Below, one piece after another: positions 34,641 through 44,463 of a stretch of DNA of 64,000 nt. A model generated the notes under the pieces. The model was not told the origin of the DNA and made no database searches. It saw nothing but the letters and a program-made list of their open reading frames with translations. The stretch comes from Axinella damicornis. Lineage: Eukaryota; Porifera; Demospongiae; Axinellida; Axinellidae. The first letter of the stretch is position 1. Each line of letters begins with the position of its first letter. The stretch is from NCBI GenBank assembly GCA_963931865.1, contig OZ007509.1, positions 19,746,227 through 19,810,226 of the forward strand, given 5' to 3'. A program made the translations under genes and the position numbers.

Positions 34641-37074
34641 GTAGGAGTGCTTCAATGCCAAAAAATGTGCATTCAAGCAGATCATTTACACTGTAGGTTC
34701 TCCTATTTCAGACATACTCGTGGGTATACACAATAGTAAGCTAAATCACATGCTCTCAAGTAAGAAACGTTAGAAGTGAAGCACAACAATCATGTGTGTA
34801 GTTGTTGCACATTACAACTAGCTACTCACAGGGGATGCGCTGAGATGCAACTATGACCTGTTTAAACAACCCTCTATTTGTAACCTCAATTTTGACGCCC
34901 TTTGAAATTTACACCCTCTCTGAGGATCAGCCGACACTCTGACCCATCAACATAAAACAGGAATTCATGTTACCGTAGGTATGGGTTGTCTATTGGAACC
35001 AAGTCTGCAGGACAACACTAGCACTAAAAAAAACCCACCTGGATTTAATTGTTATTTTTACACATGCCCACTAAAACCGACTAAATCTAAGCCCAGTTTC
35101 TGAAAGGTCAACATATACGCATAAGTGAGGGTTGGTTCCCTGTTCCAAGTGGAGTCCAATGCAGTGTGCTTATTATACATGTCAACACATCAAATAAGAA
35201 TATTAATATTACACACAAATCCCAGTCGGCATCTCCCAAAGTAGGGTCCTTGCAAATGTGTTTTAGAAGGCTTTAAGTTATAGGCAAATTAACTGGGTGT
35301 ATGAATTTTAATCCATTTTTACACAATCTTGGCAATTTCCCACATTTGATGTGCCTAATTTTTACTCGATGTGTTCACACATTGCACCCATGGTAGGGCT
35401 TAGCTCAGCTCCACAGTCACAACACAAACAATTGTGTCAGCTAGGAATTGTTTTGGCAGCACTGACTAGGCCTATGTAGGTTTCTTCCCAGAATACAGCA
35501 CAGTTTCACTTATAAGTGCTCATTCCCTATTAGGTAGCTAATCTTGCCCCAAGCTACTCATGCATATTTAACACCATATTCAAGGAAAGAAACCTATATA
35601 GGTTTCCCAGATTACTGATTTCACAGGTATTCCAGTAGCATCCAATCGTTGTAGCCTCTTTGCCAGCTTCAGTTTGTGCTGACAATAATACACATAAGTG
35701 GAAGTGGAAGAGCGATGAAAAAAAGGGAAGGCCTGAAAACATTCCATCATAGTGATGTCAGGTGGACGTAAGGTACAGACGTGGGGAGGGGTGTGTATAG
35801 TTGGTTCTGCAGGTCCTGGTCAGATCATCATCCGATTGGCTAGGTTCGAGTGCTCCACAATTCAGATTCAAGACACTCTAGACAACTGCACTCGGCCAGT
35901 GTTTAAACTTACTTGCATGCAAGTGCAACTGCTCCCCCGCCAGAGAGCTGCTCCCCCGCCAGAGAGCTGCTCCCTTGCCAGAGAGCTGCTCCCCCGCCAG
36001 AGAGCTGCTCCCCCACCAGAGAGCTGCTCCCTTGCCAGAGAGCTGCTCCCCCGCCAGAGAGCTGCTCCCCCGCCAGAGAGCTGCTCCCCTGCCAGAGAGC
36101 TGCTCCCCCACCAGAGATCTGCTCCCCCGCCAGAGAGCTGCTCCCCCGCCAGAGAGCTGCTCCCCTGCCAGAGAGCTGTTCCCCCGCCAGAGAGCTGCTC
36201 CCCCGCCAGAGAGCTGCTCCCCCACCAGAGAGCTCCTCCCCCACCAGAGAGCTGCTTCCCCGCCAGAGAGCTGCTCCCCCGCCAGAGAGCTGCTCCCCCA
36301 CCAGAGAGCTGCTCTCCCACCAGAGAGCTGCTCCCCTGCCAGAGAGGTGCTCAATGGTGGACTTAGTGCAGACACAATGAAGGAGCAGTATAGCTATCCT
36401 TGTGCATGTGTGCATGGTTGTGAAGGATAGCTTCTCAACTCGATAGAGTTAGCTACTGGTTGGCTGTTGTGATTTAGCTATACAGTAGCTAACTATTGGT
36501 TTAACAAAACCCTAGGCTCACCTATACTGACTATTGACAGTTGCTCTTCATCTGTCATAAAAGGGGCAAAAGCAGTACTGACATTCTGGCTTTGTTGGGT
36601 AGATGGTGTTGGATTGAAGTGGTGCCTGCAATTGAAAAAAGGATCATCTTTAAATACATGCAGTTCATGCAAACCTCTTGGAGGGATATTCACATACTCA
36701 TTCCCATCTTTTCAGTTTGCAAGGTGGTATAACAAAGTGGGTAATGATTAGGGCTGGGGCAATGGCTTGGATTCCGAAATCCCAAACATGCCATCAACTG
36801 CCAAATAAAATGCGTGTTGCTATCTCTCTCAGATGACTCACTGAATCTCCTTGTGGGACAGGACCTCCAGCAGTTTGATGAGAAGTACCCCATCTCTGAG
36901 GTCAGTCTCAAGGTCAGTGACTTGGCATCCACTACCCGCTAGCTTGTGGTTCATCCAGTTTGTAAAAGTCCTCCTCTGCACTGCTACCCATTCTTCACCT
37001 CCTGCTTCAAACTCTGCTTTCACATCCATGGTTTCTTCAATCCCACTATCGTCACTCTTCCCTTCTTCAGACAT
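29267..37074 (-). CDS. Triple-CH filamin-like protein (Jitterbug type), copy 2
   Basis: Exons 37074-36842, 36625-36522 and 34071-29267 sum to 5142 nt (1713 residues), phase-matched exactly as in copy 1. CH1, CH2 and CH3 are all intact. Relative to copy 1 the start of the filamin rod is deleted, so the linker after CH3 (SGEMAWLD) runs straight into KGDVYTLEV of what was the second repeat. A block of about 1.2 kb (from SAVYALNK through PPECQKMS) is present twice in tandem, and its junction leaves a repeat reduced to its last strand (KMSTGSPFAVNL). About 14 GSPF-type closures are present, not all in full repeats. The last repeats and the end (DSCNLNPSIL) differ from copies 3 and 4, while the N-terminal two thirds is nearly identical to copy 3. 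Intron 2 (2.4 kb) carries poly-G and a 19-bp minisatellite. Confidence 0.87.
34440..34870. repeat. Sequence in copy 2 intron 2 duplicated at the gene's 5' flank (about 37340-37790)
   Basis: Shared strings in the same order include CAGTGCCTCCTCCA/AAGTGCCTCCTCCA, CTACTTTGATC, AGTTCCAGGTAACT, ATGTGCATTCAAGCAGATCA, and TTTACACTG. An older duplication of about 430 bp therefore sits inside each unit (also at 50090-50450 and 53560-53990 in unit B). Confidence 0.7.
34595..34639. repeat. Poly-G tract (45 G) in copy 2 intron 2
   Basis: An uninterrupted G45. The matching place in unit B (50231-50238) has only eight G, so the tract has expanded or contracted since the duplication. Length may be affected by sequencing. 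Confidence 0.85.
35930..36350. repeat. 19-bp minisatellite in copy 2 intron 2 (about 22 copies)
   Basis: Units of CTGCTCCCCCGCCAGAGAG repeat head to tail with C/T or A/G changes. The array ends about 170 bases from exon 2. As the unit lacks stops in every frame, six long open frames overlap here; none is a gene. The paralogous array is at 52135-52560. Confidence 0.95.
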
Positions 37075-37124
37075 GGCTGACTCTTATGTACGGTATAGTC
37101 TAGTTGATGTGCTGAAAGCCAACC

Positions 37125-37147
37125 CTATTTATAAAGTGCATGCAAAT
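37125..37147 (-). promoter_or_regulatory. Copy 2 core promoter: TATA box and octamer
   Basis: On the - strand TATAAATAG (37133-37125) lies about 50 bases before the ATG at 37074. ATTTGCAT, the POU-type octamer, sits just upstream (37147-37140). The same pair with the same spacing precedes copy 3 and both shortened derivatives. Confidence 0.65.
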
Positions 37148-37815
37148 TTAATAATAGCCATATATAGCTACCCACAAATTCCAGGAAAATAATGAACCTG
37201 CTGTGCAAACAACCAATCAGATCAAGCCTTATAGCCTACGGTTCATAGCAACAGAAAATTCTAAGAATCTGAATTGAAACCCGTGCAGTAACATACATGC
37301 ACTTAACTTTAATTTGCATGCATGCACTGTAAAATGAGAAGGGTTGCATGTCACCTCAGTTGCATCTCAGTGCCTCCTCCACTGTGGTGATCCATCAAAG
37401 AATGAGCACATAAGTGCAGCCTACTTTGATCCTATTAGTACATGTATAGCTAACAGATAGGAATCCAAAAACCTAATAGGCCTATTGAGATAGCCTGGGT
37501 CAGGTTTCTTGAGTTCCAGGTAACTAGGAGAAGTATAGGAATACTATAGAAGTGCATGCATGCAGCAGTGCACTTCCACACAATGTGCATTCAAGCAGAT
37601 CATTTACACTGCTTGACCACTATAGGTCCTCCAACAGACATGCAGATGAGTAAGCAACTTAGCTAAGTCACGTACCTATAATTATGAAACCAAGCTACAC
37701 GTAGTTGTGGGTACATTCCTTAATCATCACAGTGGAGGAGGCACTGAGATCAGTGAGATGCAACTATGGTGACCACATGTGCACAGCCTGGATAAAACAA
37801 CCCTTCTCTTTTTAC
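37148..37815. other. 5' flank of copy 2
   Basis: There is no gene. It contains a second octamer-like ATTTGCATGCATGC string near 37312 and the duplicated block shared with intron 2. Confidence 0.5.
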
Positions 37816-38501
37816 CCCGCGCGCGCATGCGCGAAGCGGGGTTAAGCAATCGGTTTTGTCCGTCAGTCAGTCAGTCAGTCAGTCAGTCGTCTGTCGTCTG
37901 TCTGTCACGCGAAAAAAATTGAAATCTCGCCACATAGACCCTCATAAACCATCGAAATGGAGTCAAACAATAGCAAATAGCAAAAAACTGCTCTATATGT
38001 ACCTGACTGAAGTCAAGGCGCTCCGTTTCGCTGTATTTCGGCTAATTCCTACTTTTCATAACTATTCATAACATTGGCTCCACCTCTTCGTGACCTCAGA
38101 GTCCCATCAAGAACAAGACACGCAGTGCATTTGGAAACTTCATGCTTCGAGATGACCGCTAGGAAACAGTGTTTTCTCACGATCTATGTACTTCACAGAC
38201 ATCGTGGCTATTGTTTCGGCTGTTTTTCCAGCTATTTCCTATCATTCGTAACGTTTGGCCCCACCTCTCCAGCTTCACAATATAATTATGTTGTATATAC
38301 GGTAAGCGGTCACTCCCACACCTTGGATATGGCCGGCCACAGTATATGCGATAGTAGCCTCGTTCCCAGGGGCCTGGGAACGAGGCTAACGCAATAGCCG
38401 CCCTGTTCGATGCACATCGGCAGAGATGTCACGTCGATTGTAGCTGCACCGCATGCATCCTGACGTTCAGCGCGGGGTATGTGTTCTATGAACACCTCTA
38501 G
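37816..38501 (+). mobile_element. GCGC-headed mobile element, unit A insertion (686 bp)
   Basis: The element begins CCCGCGCGCGCATGCGCGAA, which continues into GCGGGG and forms a terminal hairpin. It ends TATGTGTTCTATGAACAC then CTCTAG. TTAC flanks both sides (37812-37815 and 38502-38505). The paralogous place in unit B, near 54000, reads CTTTTTACATGATGTG with no insert, which proves insertion. Its left part carries a (CAGT)n run and an open frame without known domains; I see no transposase. A 34-bp palindrome is nested inside at 38355-38388. The superfamily is unknown. Confidence 0.8.
38355..38388. mobile_element. 34-bp perfect palindrome nested in the mobile element
   Basis: TAGCCTCGTTCCCAGGG followed by its inverse. 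The unit B copy of the host element lacks it, so it was inserted into, or arose in, one copy only. Single arms (TAGCCTCGTTCCCAGG) recur at 7628, 14663 and 14908. Confidence 0.75.
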
Positions 38502-39299
38502 TTACATGATGTGATTGACTTGCTATTTCTGGAAGCTACTTCTTCCGGAAATTATCTCAACTACTTTTGGCACTGTTTCTTGTAACTTGTACTGAGAGGT
38601 TTCCTTTATGGTAATGTTGGATCAAGCCAAACTTGATTAATTCCAGTGGCTTGTACTGAGAAGCTTTATTCCTGAGACTTGTACTGCAGATCGAGGCTTT
38701 ATTCCTGGGACCTTGTATAATACACTGAGAAGCTTCATTTATGATAATGTTGGATCAAGCGAAATTAATTCCTGTGACTTGTACTGCATTGCGCAGATCG
38801 AGGCTTCATTTCCATAATAATACTGCAGCTGTTGGATCATTTGCATAAGGAAGGTACCTACTGCTGAAGCCAGAGTAATGTTAAAGGCCACACATGATCG
38901 CTGTCCATTGCTGGCTTTGGTGTGTCACTAGGCAACTTCACTGATTCATTCTGAGCACATAGACAACAATCTCACCAACTGTGCATGACATCTGCATCTG
39001 ATGTGAGTGCCTATACTTCATACACTGACGGTCATGACAATAGCTAATTATTATTGTGTTGCCATGTGGATAACAATGAGAGTAGGAATGCATTAGTATG
39101 ACCAAAGGGTTGACGGTAAACTTAATGCGGTATTTTCTACGCACAAAATAATAAACCATGGACTACCTTATAGTCTAAATGCACACAACAAATCCTCCTC
39201 GTGTCACTGATCTCTGATGACTGATGATCTGTGCACAGTGATGACACAAGAGTTGATTATGTGGGAACATTACAGGACAAAGGAGTACAACATTTTCAA
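38502..39299. other. Flank with ACTTGTACTGAGAAGC repeats
   Basis: No gene. Dispersed copies of GACTTGTACTGAGAAGCTT and TTCATT-type strings (38580-38830) belong to the family that forms a denser array at 43800-44040. The rest matches the 3' flank of the full gene copies (TTGCTGGCTTTGG, GTGTCACTAGGCAACTTCAC). Confidence 0.6.
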
Positions 39300-40228
39300 A
39301 AAGCGAGCATTGCAAGAATCAATAGTGACGTGAAAGGGGCTCCCGGGAATGTGTACCCCTAGCCACAGGATGCTGCATGATGTTCTGGTCAAAGGACCAA
39401 AGAAAGGGTTTCACATCCGAGCATGGATCATCGTGATCGGGATGGCCTCAGGGATATTGAGGCCATTACAATGTACATGAATTTGGTATTAACTCAGATG
39501 ACAGCATGGTACAGATATAATTTCCCTTTAAAAGTTATTGTTACCCTTCAAGTGAGCAAAAATATCATAAGCTGGAGACTTGCGATCAACTCCAAACTCC
39601 AATGTTTTTCCAAGTGAGATCTTTCCTTTTTTTCTTGGTGCATTTACCACACTGTATGTGTATACCTTGCAATACTTCTACAATTTCCCATGTCCACCAG
39701 AAGTTCCCCAGTTCCTGCATTTTCAGTACACACAAAAAAATTGTTCTCCCTTCCAACTTGTGCTTCCCTCTGGTATAGCACATGTTGCAATGAACCGATT
39801 GTCATTGTACAGCTGCAGGATGCTGAGAAGCTAGGTGTTCTCCACATTTATGAGGATTGAACTCAATGTTGCATTCTAATTCATGGGACAGCTGTACTGG
39901 TGGTTCTTCCATGGTTGCTGAATTGTCTACTGCATTTGATTCTCCACACCTGAATGCACATTTTTAACCATAGACCCAAACTGCAATGGCTCCATCCTCC
40001 ATTCATGCATTTCATCAGCCCCAACAGTGAAATTGTAGTATTGTGGCTCCAACAATCAATCAATGGGGTGACACACAGCAATGATGATAATACAAATCTG
40101 TATTGTACAATCACTGATTATGCTTATGCACAGGAATACACAGGATACAAACATCATACGTGGAACGTACTAAGTGTACACAATGATGGATACAGACAGA
40201 AGACTGGGGAATGTGTGATCACAACTGT
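39300..40228 (-). pseudogene. Decayed 3' half of the shortened filamin-like copy, unit A
   Basis: Pieces matching the last filamin repeats are still recognisable: AATAGTGACGTGAAAGGGGC at the end, then stretches equivalent to the GLNI, DNHTFKG and ENAGTGELLVDM regions of the full genes. They are broken by many small deletions and frame changes. This continues the coding order of 40229-41710, so the two together derive from one full-length gene copy. Confidence 0.75.
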
Positions 40229-41710
40229 TCACATACTGCATGCTACATGCTGCCAATATACAACAAAATCACTTGGTTCTGGTTGTTGTGCTACTTCCAA
40301 ATCAAATGGGCTTCCAGGAATATGTTCTCCAGTCCACAGCACGTGCAACTCATACACACCCACTCTGGGAGGAGGGTCTATTGTACAGAGACAGGAGCCA
40401 CTATCACCCCTCTCAACCATCCCTGGAAACTCCTCACCCTCACTGGAGCGGACGAACACAGTGAACTTCTCTTCCTGATCAATTTCATTTTCCTCTGATA
40501 TCAACCCCAGTTTCAATGGCTTGCCAACGTAGGCACCTGCAGATGGATTTGTAATGAGAATTTCAGATGGTAGGATTTGTTTGCAACACTTGACCTGGAA
40601 TGGACTGCCGGGAATATTGAGGTTTCCCCACTTCACAGAAACATTGTACATGCCACTTCTTGAGGGCTGATAGCCTACCTCAAATATGGCCTCTGCAGGT
40701 ATTGATATGTCTGGTTCAACAATCTCACCCTCTCCTTCCACAATCACTTTGAGTTGCCCTGGGCCTGCATCTTGTGCATTGACTGTGAATCGATTCTGCT
40801 CGTTCAACCAGGCCTGAACGGTACCTTCACCTTCCATGCGACATTTGGTGGCGTCACCAAGAACGAGCTTGAATGGGGAGCCTGGGATGTTGAAGTCATC
40901 GTACGTGATGGTCAGTGTGTAATCTAGTCCTTCTGATGGGGTGAATTCAACATGGTAATGATGCTTCAAGGGCCGAGTTATTGAGACTGGAAGGGTCTGC
41001 TTCGTTGTGTTGCTTTTGACAACTGCTGTCAGTTTTCCTTTACCAGCACCCTTGTTTGAAACACAGAAAATGACGTTTTCTGCACCTGCAGACATCTTCT
41101 GACACTCGGGTGGGCTGTCTTCCAGAACACACTTTGAAGCATCTGACCGGGAACTGAACTGAACATTGAAAGGACTGCCAAGGATGTGCTTGCCATTGAA
41201 CTTCACTGATAGTTCGTATTTGCCAGCTTTCTTTGGTGCAATCTCTACCCAGTGGGAGTTTTCTCCTGGAGCTGGTGAGAGGTTGATTTCTGCACCAGAT
41301 GGAGGTTTGCAGGTGATCTCTGGAGCCTCCTTCCCCAGATCTTCACAGTGGAGCTTGAAAGAATGGGGAAACCCAACTCGAAACTTTTCATTCTCAAGGT
41401 TGAGACCAGTGACTGCTCCTCGTATGTTTCCCCATTTGAAGTGTGTTTTTCCTGTGGTAGCTCCTTTCCGGCTAACGCTGGGGAAAGTATTTAGTTTTTC
41501 ATGAGAAGCATTGCCTTTAGTCACTTTGCTGGGGATGCAAAGATCCATGACTTTTGGGTGGAGTTTTGCGCTACCCGCTAGCTTGCAGTTCATCCAGTTT
41601 GTAAGAGTTCTCTGCACCGCTACCCATTCTTCACCACCTGCTTCGATCTCTGTTTCCTCATACATGGTTTCATCAATCCCACTATCGTCACTCGTCCTTG
41701 CTTCAGGCAT
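40229..41710 (-). CDS. Shortened filamin-like derivative, unit A (CH1 start fused to filamin repeats)
   Basis: A single open frame of 493 residues starts at MPEARTSDDSGIDET, equivalent to the exon 1 start of the full genes. It reads through EEWVAVQRTLTNWMNCKLAG and is then joined directly to AKLHPKVMDLCIPSK, which in the full genes lies after CH3. CH2, CH3 and nearly all of CH1 are therefore missing. About four filamin repeats with GSPF closures follow, and the frame ends abnormally (VVYWQHVACSM) where intact homology is lost. The introns of the full gene are absent because the deletion spans them. It has a TATA box and octamer upstream. It may be a pseudogene or a truncated protein without actin-binding domains. 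Confidence 0.6.
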   Translation of the reverse strand: MPEARTSDDSGIDETMYEETEIEAGGEEWVAVQRTLTNWMNCKLAGSAKLHPKVMDLCIPSKVTKGNASHEKLNTFPSVSRKGATTGKTHFKWGNIRGAVTGLNLENEKFRVGFPHSFKLHCEDLGKEAPEITCKPPSGAEINLSPAPGENSHWVEIAPKKAGKYELSVKFNGKHILGSPFNVQFSSRSDASKCVLEDSPPECQKMSAGAENVIFCVSNKGAGKGKLTAVVKSNTTKQTLPVSITRPLKHHYHVEFTPSEGLDYTLTITYDDFNIPGSPFKLVLGDATKCRMEGEGTVQAWLNEQNRFTVNAQDAGPGQLKVIVEGEGEIVEPDISIPAEAIFEVGYQPSRSGMYNVSVKWGNLNIPGSPFQVKCCKQILPSEILITNPSAGAYVGKPLKLGLISEENEIDQEEKFTVFVRSSEGEEFPGMVERGDSGSCLCTIDPPPRVGVYELHVLWTGEHIPGSPFDLEVAQQPEPSDFVVYWQHVACSM

Positions 41711-41785
41711 GACTAACACTTTATACGTATGGCACTGAGAGCAGCTGATCTCCAGTAGTTGATGTGTTGAAAGCCAAGCTCTACC

Positions 41786-41808
41786 CTATTTATAATACGC
41801 ATGCAAAT
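41786..41808 (-). promoter_or_regulatory. TATA box and octamer of shortened copy A
   Basis: TATAAATAG (41794-41786) with ATTTGCAT (41808-41801) upstream on the - strand, in the same arrangement as the full copies; the ATG follows at 41710. Confidence 0.6.
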
Positions 41809-43799
41809 TAAGTTAGAGCCATGCAGGATGTGACATGTTTCCCGTTGCTGTTCTATAACCATCGCACTGTTGCGCAACACTTTTGGGGTTTAAGGGGTAA
41901 TTACCGGTGGCTATACCGGTGATCGTGAACCAGGAACGGTGGAAACGGAAACGGAAATGGAAATGGAAATACGTAAGACACCGGAGGCGCAAGGCGCGGG
42001 CGGAGGGGAAATGCGCTGGCAATGGCGCCAACTTTATGTCGGGTGGTGAGTTAGTACAGAGACTTACAGAGCTTTGCAGGGTTTGTCCCGGGTAACACCA
42101 CCAATAGAGACATTAAAGCAATGTGCAAAGCTCTGCGAAAGAACTTGATCAAACCTCACTGAACCTCATTGTGCATTAGCAAAAGTTCAGCAGTATCAAG
42201 TATGATGTCATAGCTACATGCCAAACAGCTGCAACAGAGATCTCTATTAATGTGTGTTAGCTACATGGGATGAAATAGTACTGGATGCTATTTTCTCTTC
42301 AGTGCGGGTCAACCCTGGGGAGCGTTTATTGATCCCCTTGTTCTTGGCTGCTGCAGTGCTGTAGGTTTGCAAGTTGTAGGAGGTAGTCAGCACTCATAGG
42401 CCTATGGGCGTGTGCATAGTACTGTAAGGGAAATGCCGGTATTTTGGAACGGGGGGAATTCAGAACACCTACTAGCTGTATTGAAGTCTTCTGACTGGAA
42501 TAGTTCATTGATGTTGCCAACAGCTGGATGCTCCAAGGAACTGCCAAAGTCCTGACTGTCTGGGCGGCGACGATTGTTTTCGTATAACTGTATGTAAGCG
42601 CAGTCATAAATGCATGAATCGACTGCAACGACGATTTGATGTATACGTACGTAGCTTGACCACTAAACTAGCTTCTTCCCCCCCCCCCCAAGTTGAATAT
42701 AAACTGAGTAGGTACTAAGCTAGTGTACCAGCATATCAGTTGTAGCCCTCTACTGTGCCTTTGCAATAATGGTGGGGTATTCCAAAATACCCCCTCGGTT
42801 GTGTTCCGAATTACCTGCAATAGGGTAGCGTAAAATTGTAGCTATTGAGCCAATTCTACTGAGCCACTTCATTCCTGTTATTTGTTGTGTACGTGTTGGG
42901 GCTGTGCCCTCTGAGTGTCATCAGCAGTTCTGCCTGCGCAGAATCCCATGAGTTTCAGATTCAGATTCAGTGACTTGTACCGAGAGGCTTCATTCCTGGT
43001 AACCATGGATGAAGCCAATTCATGTGACTGCAGAGGCTTCATTTCCAGTAATACCATCATTAGCATAACTAGGTAACTACAACTGAAGCCAGTTTAATTT
43101 ATGAAGCTATGCAAATTGTTATGTTTGAGTCATGCAGGATGTGACATGTTCCTGTTTCCTGTTGCTGTTGTGTAACTAGACACACTGTATCCATAAAGTC
43201 CAGGAAATAAAATGGTTGCTCAGTAAGTTAAACTCTTTTTGGGGTTAAGTAGTGAAACCAAGAACGACGGAAACGTAAACTGAAATGGAATGTAGACCGG
43301 AGGCCGAGGGGAATTAATTTTAATGCGCTATGCCCAATGGCACCAATTACAATTTCTAGCTGAAGCCAGTAAGCTGTCATTACTGCAACAAATGCCAGGT
43401 GGTGGGTTAGTGTACTCTCAGCTATATAGATTTACAGAGCTTTGCAGGGGGGTTTTGTCAAGTGACCTGCTAGCACTAGGCATTGAACTCAAGTATTTGT
43501 TGGCAACACTACTAATCTTGCATACCTCTAGATCATAGCAACTGAAAATATGTCTTCAGCGGATTGCAATCTTGGGAGAGATGGTAGCTAATCGTTTGTC
43601 CAACTGTTGTGCTTGCTCCATGCAAGGAATGTTGTGGGGAAGACCCTGCCAATGAGGATGAGAGTGAAGAATCTGAACTGAAACCCAATACTTCCAGCTA
43701 CTTACCTGTACATTTGTGTTTGTTTGACTTGTAGCTGCATGTTATCTGAAACATTTTCCTGGAAATTGTCTTAACCCCTTTCTTGACTTGAATTACACC

Positions 43800-44040
43800 A
43801 GTTCATTCCAGTGACTTGTACTGAGAATTAAGCTTCATTACTGTACTGAGAAACTTCATTACGGATACTTGTACTGAGAAGCTTCATTACTGATACTTGT
43901 ACTGAGAAACTTCATTACTGATACTTGTACTGAGAAGCTTCATTAATTCCTGTAACTTGCACTGAGAAAGCTTCATTCATGTGACTTGCACTGAGAAAGC
44001 TTCATTACTGTACTGAGAGGATTCATTTCTGGTCAAGCAC
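43800..44040. repeat. Tandem repeat of about 30 bp (ACTTGTACTGAGAAGCTTCATT)
   Basis: About seven units built from ACTTGTACTGAGAA, GCTTCATT and ACTGAT with variable spacing. The equivalent array in unit B is 59310-59540, with one unit rearranged. Scattered units occur at 38580-38830, 42970-43060, 54080-54330 and 58475-58560. Confidence 0.8.
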
Positions 44041-44391
44041 TCTTTGCTGCATGACCACTAGAGCCAACCATAAGTTGAATTTCTTGAGCTGTTGTATGAA
44101 CGTACAACTGAAGGCAGTATAGTTAATTGGCCTGGTTCAGTTGCCTGTTGTGCGATGGTAGAATGAGTTCTCACTGTACAATCTGCAAGCTTGTAGTCAC
44201 TCAACTCTATACACACTGTTACACACTAGGAGTGTGCATCGTATACCACATAAGTATAGAGTTATTGTCACACACAATCACTGTAATGTTCGTTGCTGGC
44301 TTTGGAGTGTCACTAGGAAACTTCACTGATTCATCTTGAGTAGCTACATGATAGACAACAATCTCACTGTGCATGACATCTGCATCTGATC

Positions 44392-44463
44392 TAGTCTTGG
44401 TCCCAGACCCAAACCAACCCCAGTGATCCGCGCTGGGGTTGGTTTGGGTCTGGGGCCGAGACT
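44392..44463. mobile_element. Hairpin element (MITE-like), unit A
   Basis: TAGTCTTGGTCCCAGACCCA then AACCAACCCCAG is followed, after GTGATCCG, by CGCTGGGGTTGGTT, TGGGTCTGGG and GCCGAGACT. The 72-bp sequence folds into one long stem. It belongs to the same family as 15126-15233. Confidence 0.8.

Noticed and set aside
35752..36430. Five overlapping open frames of 150-204 codons in all reading frames
   Set aside because: They are produced by the 19-bp minisatellite, which has no stop codon in any frame; the same holds for 51959-52625.
36838..37074. Separate small gene of 78 codons with a partial CH domain
   Set aside because: It ends at a donor and its phase matches the next exon, so it is exon 1 of the filamin-like gene; the same applies to 28225-28461 and 53029-53265.
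37856..38071. Frame in the mobile element as a possible transposase
   Set aside because: Short, begins in a (CAGT)n run, and shows no catalytic motif; the 50909-51217 version differs at its start because of indels.
42326..42628. 100-codon frame conserved at 57831-58133
   Set aside because: Conservation reflects near-identical duplicated DNA, including non-coding bases; no domain or splice evidence.
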